From assembly GCA_024362935.1 (NCBI GenBank), contig JANCRA010000065.1, forward strand, positions 2,480,001-2,544,000: 64,000 bases of DNA, written 5' to 3'. A model generated the notes under the pieces. It saw nothing but the letters and a program-made list of their open reading frames with translations, made no database searches and was not told the DNA's origin. Made by a program: the position numbers and the translations under genes. Source of the stretch: Setophaga petechia (Eukaryota; Chordata; Aves; Passeriformes; Parulidae). How positions within the stretch are numbered: position 1 is the stretch's first letter; the number at the start of each line of letters is the position of its first letter. Below, in pieces: positions 1 through 10,796 of the stretch.

Positions 1-1900
1 TACCTACTTGGAACATGAGGTGGTAGACAAGGAAGGCCATCTTGCAATGGTGCCTGCTGTATGTGCAGTGCAATGGGCACCGTTGTGGCTGGGGAGCTGC
101 GTGGGCCAAAAGGACGCAGGGCTGGCGGCCTTGAGCAGCTGAAGATGAGGCAGCGTGTGGCCAGGGGGCCAAGAAGGCCGAGGGCACGGTGGCCTGTGCC
201 AGCAGCAGGGGGGCAGCAGGAGCAGGGCAGGGAGCGTGGCCCTGTGCTGGGCAGCGCTGCGGCCACAGCAGGAGTGCTGTGTGCAGCTGTGGGCCCTGGG
301 AAGCACAAAGCCATGGAGGGGCTGCAGCGTGTGCACACAAGGACAGGGGAGCTGGGCAAGGGGGTGCAGCACAAGGCCAGGGAGGAGGTGCAGAGGGAGC
401 TTTGGCCTGGAAAACGGGGGGCTCATGCGGGACCTTCAGGCAGACTTCCATCAATCCCTGCATGACAGTGCTCAGCACAAGGGCTGTTTCCCTGCCAAAC
501 ATCCCCTCACTGCATCCAAGGGCTTTAGACACTGGAGTGGCTGACACTTCCATCTTGTGGTTTGTGGGTTTGCAAGGAGGAGAAGCCCTGTTCATTTTCT
601 CTGTTTTCAGCAAGCAGGGATGCTTCTGCACAATCTTTTCTGCCCTTATGAAGCTCTGGAAGTCATTCCGCACCCTAAGTGGAAGTTGATGCAGATGGAG
701 CTTTTGGGTTTCCAGGCCTGGATGCATGACCTTCAAGATCTCTTTGAGTTGAATAGTACCTGAGACTTTCTGCAGCCCAGGGAATCGGAGTATGTTATGT
801 TTGGGAATTGAGCAGGAGATCAATGCTTTGCATTCCAGCTGTTCCTCAGAGATGACAGGAGCTGGGAGGGGCTGGGCTGCATTTCTGATTCCAGCCACTT
901 CAGCACCGTCAGTGTGCTTGAGTCTAAGAGAACTTACCTGAGCACAGATGCACAGAGTGCAGTTCCCAGTGCAATGCTCTGGGTCTGATCCCTTTCCATA
1001 AGGTCCTACATACTACAGATTCCCCAAGAGTGTGCTTTTTTGAGCAACAGGAGAGAAATCCCAGGATTGCTGCTGATTGGAACACTGGCTACCAAGTTTT
1101 GATGTGTGTAGCAACAGAGAGGACAGTAAAGGGAGATTGTAGTAGTGAGATTTATCTGTCTATCTTCCTACCTATCTATTTAGTTAACATTTACATAAAT
1201 GAATCTTCCTGGCTCTGGTCCAAGGCAGTTGGAGGTGCAAAGGTCACCTAAAGCATCCCTTTCAGGAGAGGAATAGAGACATGTTCCCTCGACCAATTCT
1301 GAGCAGGCAGAGATGTTTCCCCCTCCAGAGATGGTGGTTTTTTCCCCTCTGAGGTGTTTTCCTCCTCTGGGCTCTTTTGCCCTTAAGGTCGCAGATAATT
1401 CTTTAAATTTCTGCCTGTCCTAGAGAGGTGGAACAATTCCACGTTTAGGTGGTGTTTGGTGACTCTGGTCATACATGCCACGCATTACATGGTTTCCTTC
1501 ACTGGCATCCCCAGGGCTGTGTAAGTGCATTCGTTAATGGGGCCCTAGGAGAGTCTCTGTTACTGCTGGTCAGAATTCTCAGTTGACAAAAGAGGGAGAA
1601 GAAACACCTTGGTCCTCCTCCATATACTGAGGTGGCCATAGAGGTTCTCTGACTTCCATCTGAGGATCTTTCCATGCATCCTTTTCTCCTGAATGACCTG
1701 GTTTTCTAACAAGAGTGTGGATGTCAGGAAGGAGGAATGCTGGTGCAGGCCTGAAGAGAACGTGAACTCCAGAAGTGTCTCTCACAAGGAGTGAGCTCAC
1801 CCAGGAAGCCACCTGCAGAGCCAGGATGGAGCTGTGGGACAGGGCAGGGTGTCAGTCACTACTGAAAGACAAACAGGACATGGCAGAAGCTGAGGGAGGC
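1..1900. other. Non-coding flank of ERV-A, no gene seen
   Basis: This stretch is mirrored at 15,705-17,613. It is GC-rich to about 470 and AT-richer after that. A short tetranucleotide-like tract (ATCT/CTAT type) lies near 1,150-1,185. The open frames here are short, differ between the two copies and show no recognisable domain. I see no splice-flanked coding exon and no retroviral domain. Confidence 0.5.
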
Positions 1901-2194
1901 TGTCGCTATAGGACACGAAAGAACACAAGCACACCCACTTTCAAGGTGAAAGGAAAAAAGGGACGTTTATTTTTCTGACGCCAATATTTATAGTTTTACA
2001 AAGGTGACAGTGGATTGGAGGGTGACAGTGAAACCTCTCCAATGACCCTGGTTAAACCAGCAGTCCATCAACTCTCTCCTCCTCCATCAAAGGAATGAAA
2101 ACAGTAAATTATTTACAAGAAAGTGTGTGAGAAAATTCCCTACAAGAATGTCAACATCAGAAGGCTTAGAAAATCTTCAAAAGCCAGGGTGACA
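1901..2194 (-). repeat. 3' LTR of ERV-A
   Basis: This is a 294-bp TG...CA repeat matching 7,828-8,123 in direct orientation. On the minus strand it follows a purine tract. An AATAAA-type signal appears on the minus strand as TTTATT near 1,967. A partial third copy lies in the opposite orientation at about 15,586-15,704. Confidence 0.9.
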
Positions 2195-2208
2195 TCTCAC
2201 CCTTTTCT
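2195..2208 (-). promoter_or_regulatory. Polypurine tract of ERV-A
   Basis: On the minus strand a purine-rich run (AGAAAAGGGTGAGA) directly precedes the TG of the 3' LTR, which is the expected site of plus-strand DNA priming. A very similar run precedes the 3' LTR of the gag-only element at 45,517. Confidence 0.7.
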
Positions 2209-2269
2209 GTTTGAAAAAGAAAAAAGGAAAAGAAAATGAACAATGCGAAAAAGGAAACATGAACAATGT

Positions 2270-3958
2270 TCAGTGTCCATTTGCAGAGGAATCATCGGAG
2301 TGATCACTCTCATCATCTGCATCCAAGTCATCACTCAATGATTCACCCGCCTGATGCCTTTCAGGTTGGTCACGGTTTCCATCCTGCTCGTCGGCTGGAT
2401 TCTGCCTCTGCGGTCGCAGGTCAGGGCGAACACATTTCGAAGGTACCCAGCGTACCCCAGTATCTGTGGATACACAAGCATACCCGCGCCCCGAAGCGAT
2501 AAGGTCATAGGGACCTTCCCACTGTTTGGTGACTAAATTCTGCACCCGAACCTTCGCCCGAGGCTGATGTGCCTCGTCCGCAGCCTGCAACGAGAGATGG
2601 TGATTCAAAATGACAGGGTTATTTGAGTTCTGTGGCACAGTGAGATGATTAATTGTGCACAAAGCTTTTGCCAACCGACTGTGTGGGTTTTCACACTGCA
2701 TTCCTCGTTTTAGTTTTTGAAGAACCCGCTTCAGAGTACCATGAGCACATTCCACAATAGCCTGACCAGTGGGAGAATGAGGGATACCAAACTTGCGCAA
2801 GACACCCCACAACTGCAGGAACTGCCGCACCTTTTGCGATGCGTAGGCAGGACCATTGTTGGTTTTCACAGCAGAAGGTATGCCCAGCTCGGCAAAGGCC
2901 TGCCTCCAGTGGGCAAGGACATCATGGGCCTTTTCCCCAGCGTGAGCTGAAGCCCACATCGCAGAGGAGAACGTGTCCACCGTGACATGCACATACTTGA
3001 ACCGACCAAACTCGGCAATCTGGGTGACATCGGTCTGCCAAAGCTCCAAGGCCCTAAGGCCCCTGGGGTTTACCCCTGCTGGCAAAGGCAGAGCAAGTGC
3101 ATGGCAGTCATCACATGACTCAACAATGTCACGAGCCTCAGTTGGCGTCAGCTGAAACTGCTTCTGCAGGGTATGTGCAGTTTTGTGGAAAAACCCATGC
3201 GATGCCTGGGCCTGCGCGAGTCTATCAGGCTGAGGCGCCACCCACGCTGGGTTAGCCAACTTGTCAGCCCTCGCATTACCTTCCACGATAAAGCCTGGCA
3301 AATTGGTGTGACTCCTCACATGCAGAACATAAAAGGGATGAACCCGGGCCTGAATGGCACACCACAAGGTCTTCAGTAAATGAAACAAGGCAGGATTACT
3401 GACCTCCTTCAAAACCGAATGACCCAACCGCTGTGCGATATCAGCCACATAGGCAGAATCCGTGACCAAGTTGAAAGGTTCCTGGGAAAATTTCTCAAAT
3501 GCCGTGACAGCAGCCCTCAATTCAACCAATTGGGCTGACCCATCCTCATGGCCTTCCAGAACCTGCCACTCAGATCCGTCCCTCCAGGTAACAATGGCCT
3601 TTCCTGTTTTCCCTGAACCGTCAGTAAAGACGGTGGGTCCTTGCACAGGTTCCTGACTATTTTTGGGCCGCAAAGAGATTTGTGTGGATTTTGCCATATG
3701 CAGTAGCCTATGACTGGGCAGATGATAAGTGATCTGCCCTGAAAAATTTTCCAGAACACTCTGCAGGGACACACTGTTTGCAAATCTCCAATCAAAATCC
3801 TCCCGTTGCACCAGGAGTATGATCTTTGCAGGATCCGCACCCATCAGTTGCAAACACCGTTGCCAGCATTTGATTATCAAACGAGCAATCAGCTCAAACA
3901 ATGCAGTTGCCATCTTCTGCTGCTGATGGGGCAGGAAAACCCATTCCAGAACGTGCAA
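2270..3958 (-). pseudogene. pol: ERV-A pol, RNase H and integrase part
   Basis: This is an open stretch of 562 codons. Residues ~1-100 are the RT connection region. RNase H spans ~105-235, with the acidic residues D113, E146, D167 and D232 all present. Integrase follows, with its zinc-binding H/H/C/C pattern at ~254-285, core acidic residues D310 and E403, and a C-terminal DNA-binding region to ~500. The second core acidic residue is lost: at residue 367 the expected Asp is Asn (codon 2,858-2,860 on the minus strand). The C-terminus is a long acidic, Ser/Asp-rich tail. The frame is offset from the upstream RT frame, so the polyprotein is broken near 3,960-3,980. The integrase would be catalytically dead as written. 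Confidence 0.9.
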
Positions 3959-3979
3959 GGAATCAGACCATTTGTCATT

Positions 3980-5065
3980 TCATTGGCCAATGATGCCCGT
4001 GGGATACAAACCTGGAGTGGTGATGAACACAGTGACATCAACGGAGGGGTCAATGCGATAAACTTGGCAAGCTGAAACAGCTCGCTGAACCACCTCCAAC
4101 GCCTCATGTGCCTCAGGGGTCAGTGTGTGAGGTGACTTTAAATCAGAGTCTCCTTTCAACAAATCATACAGAGGAGAGAGCTGTGCGTCGGTTAGTCCCA
4201 AGTACGGGCGTAACCAAGTGATGACACCTACCAATTTCTGAACATCATTCAGTGTCTTCACAGAATGCACAAATTGCACCTCCTGGTGACAGATTGTCCG
4301 TTCCAGAATTTTGACCCCCAAGTACTTCCAAGGTGGTTGTTGTTGAACCTTTTCTGGAGCCACCTGCAATCCATGAGCATGCAAAGCATCGAGGAACCGA
4401 GGCTGAATCCTCAGCAGCTCATCCTGAGTCGACGCGGCCACCAAAATGTCGTCCATATAATGATACAGATGTGCATCAGGAAACTGCTTGCAAACTCCAG
4501 ACAAGGCACGGGCCACATACCACTGGCATATGGCAGGAGAATTGCGCATTCCCGGAGGCAGTGTCCTCCATTGATATCTCTGTGTGGGCTCAGCCTCGTT
4601 AATCGCTGGTACCGAGAAGGCAAACTTCGGTCTGTCATCGGGATGCAAAGGAATCGTAAAGAAACAATCCTTCAGATCCACAATGAGGACTGGCCAGTCC
4701 GCGGGAAGCATGGTAGGCGATGGCATGCCCGCCTGCAATGTTCCCGTACTTTCCATCACGGCATTAACCTTTCGGAGGTTGTGCAACAATCTCCATTCCC
4801 CAGATTTCTTTTTGATGCAGAAGACAGGAGTGTTCCAGGGACTGGAAGAAGGCTCCAGATGGCCCTGGTCCAACTGCTCCTGCACCAGATTCCGAAAGGC
4901 GTCCAATTTATCTTGAGGAAGGGGCCACTGATTTTCCCATACAGGTTTGTCCACCAGCCACCGTATAGGAGGCATCGGACACTCTGTGCCCTTCACTGCT
5001 GTGGCCCCCATCAAAAATCCGTCCCGATGCGCATCCCCCAGACAGACAGAACATCCCTCCCCCAA
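3980..5065 (-). pseudogene. pol: ERV-A pol, reverse transcriptase part
   Basis: This is a 361-codon frame carrying the retroviral RT palm and fingers. The first catalytic Asp (D130) lies in an LIVDLKDCFF context and the YMDD box is at residues 203-206, so the polymerase triad looks intact. The N-terminal part overlaps the end of the protease frame, as expected for a ribosomal-frameshift arrangement in class II elements. The reading frame ends at 3,980, just before the RNase H frame resumes at 3,958, so one small indel separates them. The 3' end of this region (to ~4,115) is duplicated in the right inverted arm. Confidence 0.9.
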
Positions 5066-5478
5066 AAGTTGGCAGAAGCAGAAGTAACATGAGGCCTAAC
5101 CCAGGCCGTCTGTCCCTCCGGGTTCGTGACCAGCGCAGGCCGCTGGCTCACATAGCATTGTGCCATTCCTCCCAGGCCTGCGACAGACGTCCCCACCGGA
5201 TCTAAGGGCCACTCCGGGGGCCAGCTGGCTAGGGAGAAAACTGTAAGATCAGCACCGCTGTCGAGAAGCCCGCAGAGGTGGATTTCCGACGGCGCCACAC
5301 CAGGAACAGACAGGGTACACAGCATCTCGGGACGGTCCTTGGTCAGGACGGCAGTCCAGTGAACTTGAGGCAGCCCAGTGGATCCAAAGCTGCCTGCTCC
5401 ACGTGACTTGTCAGCTGTCCTGCGAACAGAGGACTTAAAAGGCACAAGTTGAGCGAGCCGCATCCCTTTCGGAATCAT
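5011..5478 (-). pseudogene. pro: ERV-A retroviral protease
   Basis: This is a 155-codon frame with the aspartic protease active-site motif LLDSGADLTV at residues ~71-80 and a flap-like Gly-rich segment (GLGG) further on. It follows the dUTPase frame with a short overlap at 5,475-5,478 and overlaps RT at 5,011-5,065. Retroviral proteases act as homodimers on Gag-Pol. I cannot tell whether this frame alone would give a folded enzyme. Confidence 0.85.
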
Positions 5479-6080
5479 GACGGGGGGGTGGGTATGGAGA
5501 CTATGGCACGAATCTGCCCTGTGAAATCCACATCAATGAGCCCCAGGTGAACAATGATGCCCTGAAGGGTGGCACTGAACCTCCCCATAAGGAGAGCACT
5601 CCTGCCCCCACCCAAGGGGCTAAAGGCATCCAGGGGAACTTTGCGTATCTCATAAGATTCTAAGACAACTGTTGCTGCAGTGCAGACATCCATACCTGCT
5701 GATCCGCGGGTGTTGGCTGCAAGGAGACCTCCATTGGCTCTGGGGTCTGGAGAGAAGCTTGTGTTTGGCGCGTCTCTCCAGCGTGCTCCGCTTGACGTTT
5801 CCTGAGCCCGGCAAGTCCTGGCCGTTAACATGAACAGTTGCCTTGCAAACATTGGACATGTGATTCGGCTTACCACACCGACTGCACAAGAACATGGGGA
5901 ATTTGACCTTTTGCACTTTCTTCTCCTGCTTCTTGCCAGCCTGCGCAGTCCCCTGCTGTGGCTGCTTGCCCTGCGGCACCGCCCAAACCGGCTGCACAGT
6001 GGCAGCCACAGCGGCCAACTTCTGACCCGGGGGAACGATGTCTGCACAGGCCTCCCCCATCTGGGAGACAGTAGGAACAC
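5475..6080 (-). pseudogene. ERV-A dUTPase-like domain (pro frame)
   Basis: The C-terminal ~105 residues of this 201-codon frame (about 5,475-5,790) carry dUTPase signatures: a GSAGMD motif, a central GIIVHLGLID-type motif and a downstream TGQI segment. Betaretroviruses and related class II ERVs carry dUTPase in the pro frame between NC and protease, which is the position here. The N-terminal half of the frame is an overlap shadow of NC and is probably not translated on its own. The nucleotide-binding C-terminal Gly-rich motif is not obvious. Confidence 0.8.
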
Positions 6081-6093
6081 CAGGCAGAGCCAC
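5650..6093 (-). pseudogene. gag: ERV-A gag nucleocapsid
   Basis: This 147-codon frame contains one CX2CX4HX4C zinc knuckle (minus strand, 5,845-5,886) preceded by a Gln/Lys-rich basic linker, typical of retroviral nucleocapsid RNA-binding domains. It lies downstream of capsid in a different frame, so an indel near 6,090-6,120 separates CA and NC. The frame continues past the knuckle into the dUTPase overlap region. Confidence 0.85.
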
Positions 6094-6117
6094 TATGACC
6101 CTCCTACAAGCAGCATT

Positions 6118-6681
6118 TCAATTACACCTCACAAAGTTTTCAATCACCACCCTCCTTGCCACAGGATCAGGCACCTGCCCCTCCAGAGACGCAGTAAGCC
6201 TTGCCGCAAATTCCATGAAAGGCTCATCATCACCCTGGAAAATGGTCGCAGACAGCTGCTTCGGAGCAGCCATCTCCAGGGTCTGGACAATCGCTGCCAT
6301 GCCCAGCGTGTGGCACTGGTCAAGCACAAGGGGATTAAATCCAACCTGATCCTGAACATTCTCATAACGCCCTGTCTCCATCAGCATGTCAGCAACAATA
6401 CCACGCCTGGGGTCCTGCTGCGCCAGTGCAGCATTCTGCACCACCGCTTGGGCCGCCAAACGAGCCCACTTGGACTCAAAAACACCAAATTGCACAGGGT
6501 CAAAAAGAGAATGTGCCACACGACGGAGATCGTGAGATGTCAGCACATCCGTAGCAATCCTTCGGAGAGTCTGCATTACCTCAGCAGACCCCAACCCATG
6601 CTGAGCAACTGCTTCGCGGAGTTCCTTCTCCAGCTTATATAAAAAGGGTTCATGGGTGTTATGAGCACCGCCCCTGATCAC
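6118..6681 (-). pseudogene. gag: ERV-A gag capsid
   Basis: This is a 187-codon frame consistent with a class II retroviral capsid. It is alpha-helical in character, with a segment resembling the major homology region at ~147-170 (QGDDEPFMEFAARL) followed by the C-terminal capsid helices. The first Met is internal: the true Gag begins upstream near 7,718 in another frame. The frame runs out at about 6,118, just before the nucleocapsid frame. Confidence 0.8.
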
Positions 6682-7718
6682 AGGGAAAGCCTGGGACCCC
6701 CTGGGAAAGCCACCTCACTTGCTGTGTCCCAGCCCATGGGCCCCACGGGGACAAGGGATGATTGACTGGGAGTCAGGTCAACACTACTCGCCCCTGCACC
6801 CCCTGCAGCACCGGCGGAGCCAGAGGAGGCCACTCCATGACCCTGCAGATGCCGCGAGGAGACAGGCTCATTCATCTCGTCAGTCTTGGTTTTGGCCTCT
6901 TGCCAGAAACGCTCGGGGTGCTTCAGGCGCACAGTCACCTGGTATGCAGGAAGCGTCCAATGATTTGACGAGAAAGCGCCATGGCCCCGGGCACCCACTG
7001 GCCTCCCACTGGCCGTGTCAGCAGTTGCGCTAAAGGTAAATACCTCAGCGCCCTGCCATGCCGCAGCTCCAGTGTGAGAGCCCACCCCCGCGCGCTCAGG
7101 GGGAATGTGGTGGACACACAGCAATTTGGACAAAAAGTCGTCACCGAAGCAGACTCAAGTCAAGGCAGAGGCTGACCCTCAAAGGCCGGGAAGGCACAAA
7201 GAGAGGGCAACCTGTCCCCCGCCGTGCCACCCGCGCAGGGCGGAGCGGGGCGAGGATGGCCCACAGACCTGGGACCAGTTGGCTGTGAGCCCAATTCTCC
7301 CTGGGAAAACAATGGCCACCCCCCAGCACATCGTCCTGGGGTGGGAAGGGGGACTCCACATCACACAGAAGTTCACTCTCCCTGTCGTCCACGTCCGAGA
7401 CAGAAGGGCTTCCCTGGGAACTCCAAGGGGTACAAGAACCAGATCCCTGCCAAAGCTCCTCACATTTTTTTCACTGTACCAGCAGCGATCCCGTCTACAG
7501 TGCTGTCATCAAAGAGGGTCTCCATGAGGTGGACCCCACGAGAGACCACTCCTCCCTGAAGAACACCTTCCCAGGGACGGAAAAAACCCCTCGCTCTCGG
7601 GCCCACAGAATCAGTCTTTCAAAATCATCCCAGGAAACAGAAACTTGTTTCCACTCCAGGACCCCCCTGAGAGATCCACAATGAGGGAATCATCCTCGAA
7701 AACCGCAGAGGCTGCCAT
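6682..7718 (-). pseudogene. gag: ERV-A gag N-terminal part (matrix and linker), frameshifted
   Basis: A Met codon on the minus strand at 7,716-7,718, about 85 nt after the primer site, starts a short matrix-like frame that goes out of phase after roughly 20 codons, in a G run near 7,662-7,667. Coding-like sequence continues in a neighbouring frame to about 7,500 and in others beyond that. 6,678-7,133 holds a Gly/Ala/Ser-rich linker frame. The region is best read as one gag N-terminus with several indels. Boundaries of MA and linker are approximate. Confidence 0.55.
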
Positions 7719-7807
7719 TGCCCCAAGAACAGCAGGCAAAGCACCAAAAAGAGGGGGGGAAACACCTCACGGCAATCCGCGATCAGTGTCTCAGCCTAGG
7801 CTGCAAT

Positions 7808-7825
7808 ACACCTCGGTGGTCACCA
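7808..7825 (-). promoter_or_regulatory. Primer-binding site of ERV-A, tRNA-Trp-like
   Basis: Two bases after the 5' LTR, the minus strand reads TGGTGACC followed by a CCGA block. This resembles the tRNA-Trp primer site used by avian alpharetroviruses, with a few mismatches in the second half. The first eight bases fit well. Confidence 0.6.
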
Positions 7826-7827
7826 GA

Positions 7828-8123
7828 TGTCGCTATAGGACACGAAAGAGCACAAGCACACCACCGCTCTCAAGGTGAAGGAAGGAAAAGGAAGTTTATT
7901 TTTCTGACTCCAATATTTATAGTTTTACAAAAGTGACAGCGGATTGGAGGGTGACAGTGACACCTCTCCAATGACACCGGTTAAACCAACAGCCCATCAA
8001 CTCTCTCCTCCTCCATCAAAGGAATGCAAAACAATAAGTTATTTACAGAAAGTGTGTGAGAAACTTCCCCACAAGAATGTCAACATCACAAGGTTTCGAA
8101 AATCTTAAAAAACCAGGGTGACA
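7828..8123 (-). repeat. 5' LTR of ERV-A
   Basis: This is a 296-bp TG...CA repeat, direct partner of 1,901-2,194. On its outer side (8,124) it abuts ERV-B gag coding sequence without any spacer. Confidence 0.9.
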
Positions 8124-8296
8124 CATATGCAGTAATAGCTTCTAAAGACCAAGCTCAATGCTATCACTGTGGGGATCTTGGACATTACATAAAAGACTGT
8201 CTGGAGAGGTATCTGCCCCCCCGATACCACCATAATTCTTATCAGAGACCCCAGACTCAGCAGCATTTTCAGCAGCGTTTCCAGCAGCGTTCGTGA
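8124..8296 (+). pseudogene. gag: ERV-B gag nucleocapsid remnant
   Basis: This is an open frame ending at TGA 8,294-8,296. It contains one CX2CX4HX4C zinc knuckle (8,159-8,200, CYHCGDLGHYIKDC) followed by a Tyr/Gln/Arg-rich tail, typical of the Gag C-terminus. The 5' part is cut off by the ERV-A 5' LTR. Confidence 0.85.
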
Positions 8297-8473
8297 AAGA
8301 AACGCCTGGTGCAGCCTGGTTGAGGAGCCCCGGGCGAGGACAACAAATCAAAGGCCACCCAGACCCAATCACGCACCAACCCAGATTGTTCCAGACACAA
8401 AGAAGAGGGTCCAACCCATGGGACAACCCACAGGACAACTGAGATGGGTACACGGTGGTAACTGGTAACTGCT

Positions 8474-9052
8474 TTGTCCATTGACTTTAATAATAAGAAT
8501 ATTCACGGTGTTCCCACAGGCAAACATGGACCTAAAGGTAGTCCTTCAGACATTTTAATTATAGGTGATTCTCTTAGTGGTCCAAAGGAAATCATTGTTG
8601 TTCCGGAAGTGCTGACAGTGCAGCCAGGACAAGAGATCCGAGTTCAGGTACACTGCATAGACTCACCATTTTTTCTTTCTAAGGGAACTCCAATAGCACA
8701 AGCCTTTTTATTCCCAAAGAATCACAGGGAACAGATCCCTCTCAACCCTACAGCTATGTGGGCACAAGTCATGGGACCATCCAAGCCTACCATCGAGTGT
8801 GGCCTCTCTTGCAAAGGAGAGAAGACCCACCTGCCAGGGATGCTGGACACCGGCGCTGACGTGACCATCATGGCCCATTCAGATTGGCCAGCACACTGGG
8901 ATCTACAACCTGTTGCAGGCATGATTACCAGGATTGGTGGAACTACGGTATCCATGAGAAGCAAAAACAAAAACCTCGTTGAAGGACCTGAAAGCAAACT
9001 GGCAACCATCCAACCATTTGTGGTAAGGGCCCCCATCACCCTTTGGGGCTGA
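8474..9052 (+). pseudogene. pro: ERV-B pro region (dUTPase-like remnant plus protease)
   Basis: The frame is 192 codons. Residues ~25-90 resemble a degenerate dUTPase or pro-domain. The protease follows, with active-site motif MLDTGADVTI near residues 123-132 and a flap-like IGG at ~156. The frame stops at 9,052, overlapping the RT frame start by a few bases. No intact dUTPase Ser/Gly motifs are visible. Confidence 0.8.
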
Positions 9053-9795
9053 GATGTTCTATCCCAGTGGGGAGCTTCTCTATGTATTCCCACCCAGGAT
9101 TTCTAACTGGGGCCACTGAGTTAAGCGCACTGCCAGAAACACCCCGTCTCACCTGGAAAAGTCACAGCCCGATCTGGTCCGAACAGTGGCCCCTGAAAAA
9201 AGCCAAGCTGCGCATCCTAAACGACCTTTTGGAAGAACAGCTCAAAAAAGGCCACACAGTAGGGTCCGACAGCTCGTGGAACTCTCCAGTCTTTGTTCTA
9301 CCAAAGCCCGGGACAAACAGGTGGAGGCTTCTCCACAACCTTTGCAGAATCAACAAGGTCATCGAGGACATGGGCCCTCTCCAGCCTGGCCTGCCCTCCC
9401 CATCGATGCTGCCTAGGGACTGGACACTCGCTATAATAGACATTAAGGACTGTTTCTTCAGCATTCCACTGCACCCTGAGGATGCTCCACGGTTTGCTTT
9501 CTCTGTTCCCTCTATTAACAAGGAGGGCCCGCTCAAAAGATGTCATTGGCTTTATCTTTTTCAGGGTCTCAAAAACAGCCCGAGTATTTGTCAGTGGTAC
9601 GTGGCTCACATCCTGTGTCCCGTTTGGAAATCATTTCCAGACGCTATCATCTATCACTATATGGAGGACATTCTGGCGTGTGCTTCAGACAAAGTTTACT
9701 TGGACACAACAGTTAAAAAGACTATTGAAGTCATAGAAAAGGCAGGAATGGAGATTCATGAGGACAAAATTCAGTACACTGAGCCATGGACTTAG
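9043..9795 (+). pseudogene. pol: ERV-B pol, reverse transcriptase part
   Basis: This 250-codon frame holds RT fingers and palm, with the first catalytic Asp in an IIDIKDCFFS context (residue 133). The catalytic box reads YMED (residues 206-209; GAG at 9,664-9,666) instead of YMDD, which would be expected to cripple polymerase activity. The frame ends at a stop right after the palm, at 9,793-9,795, and coding-like sequence continues beyond it. Confidence 0.88.
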
Positions 9796-10796
9796 CTTGG
9801 AGTCCAGATCTGGGAAAGGACTGTCGTTCCTCAGCAGATCGCCATCAATCATGACCCGAAAACCCTGAGGGACTTACACAACCTGTGTGGATCCATCAGC
9901 TGGGTATGTCCACTACTAGGACTTACAACAGAGGACCTTGCTCCCTTGTTCAATCTTTTTCGTGGACCCAAGGACCTGGACTCTCCCTGCACTCTCATAG
10001 AAGAAGCCAGAGGTGCCATCGTCAAAGTCCAGGAAGCCCTGTCTTCACACAAAGCCCATCGCTACGAGCCCAGTCTGCCTTTCCAGTTCATCATTCTGGG
10101 AAAAGCACCCCGATTCCATGGACTGATTTTCCAATGGGACCCTCAACTGCGAGACCCTTTGCTGATACTGGAATGGGTTTTTACAAGTAGCCAGCCTACA
10201 AAGACTCTTACTACCTACCAGGAGGTTATAGCACACTTAATAAAAAAGGCTAGGACTCATCTTTGCTCTCTTTCAGGTTGTGATTTTGAATGCATATACT
10301 TGCCAATTACTCTTAAAGACTTGGAGGATTTGATCCAGACCAATGTGAGTCTCCAGTTTGCCTGGGCAGTTATAAAGGTGAAACTTCTGCAAAGATCCCA
10401 GAACACAAACTTTTTAACCAGAATGAAACTTTTCATTTGATTCCAAAGCAAATCCAAAGTAGAAAACCCTGTCAAGGCTCTAACCCTCTTTACAGATGGC
10501 TCAGGGTCTTCCCACAAGTCAGTGATTACTTGGAGAGACATCTAAACACAAGATTGGCAGTCTGATGTACAAGTGGGGGAAGGATCACCACAGATTGCGG
10601 AATTAGCAGGTGCTGTCAGAGCCTTTGATAAATTTAAAAACGAGCCTTTCAATCTGGTCACAAATTCAGCTTATGTTGTGGGAATAGCTATGAGAGCAGA
10701 ACATGCTCTTCTCAAAGAAGTTTCTAACCTGAAGTTGTACCAACTGCTCTCTAAATTAATACAACTGTTCTCCCACAAAAGGAACCTTACCACATA
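9796..10796 (+). pseudogene. pol: ERV-B pol, connection and RNase H, degenerate
   Basis: 9,946-10,440 encodes the RT thumb/connection in one frame, and RNase H follows at about 10,480-10,796 in fragments. The RNase H start motif (LFTDGSG) is at ~10,487-10,510, then a TAA interrupts near 10,543. In 10,573-10,797 the expected Asp of the TDSAYV-like motif is Asn (TNSAYV). At least two stops and one frame change lie in this kilobase. Confidence 0.8.

Larger units (their letters stand above)
1..4115. repeat. Left arm of a long inverted repeat
   Basis: The reverse complement of this segment matches 13,990-17,613. Base 1 pairs with about 17,613, so the arm reaches the window edge and may continue beyond it. 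Stretches I aligned by eye were about 95-96% identical, and one 60-base stretch (181-240) was identical. The arm contains non-retroviral flank (1-1,900), an LTR (1,901-2,194) and the 3' half of ERV-A pol. Compared with it, the other arm lacks about 490 bp corresponding to roughly 2,025-2,518. The inner breakpoint lies near 4,115. Confidence 0.9.
1901..8123 (-). mobile_element. ERV-A: class II (alpha/beta-like) endogenous provirus
   Basis: The provirus is bounded by two direct LTRs (5' LTR 7,828-8,123; 3' LTR 1,901-2,194), both TG...CA, with about 30 differences between them (~90% identity). On the minus strand the order is LTR, primer site, gag (MA remnant, CA, NC with one zinc knuckle), dUTPase plus protease, RT, RNase H, integrase, polypurine tract, LTR. 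There is no env: the integrase frame stops only about 75 bp before the 3' LTR. The dUTPase in the pro region and the IN motifs place it with class II (ERVK-like) elements. Several frameshifts interrupt it. The six bases flanking each LTR do not match, so no target-site duplication survives. Confidence 0.93.

Noticed and set aside
1579..1812. Short frame in the left arm flank as a host gene
   Set aside because: Although repeated in the right arm, it has no domain and no splice sites, and the copies are simply duplicated DNA.
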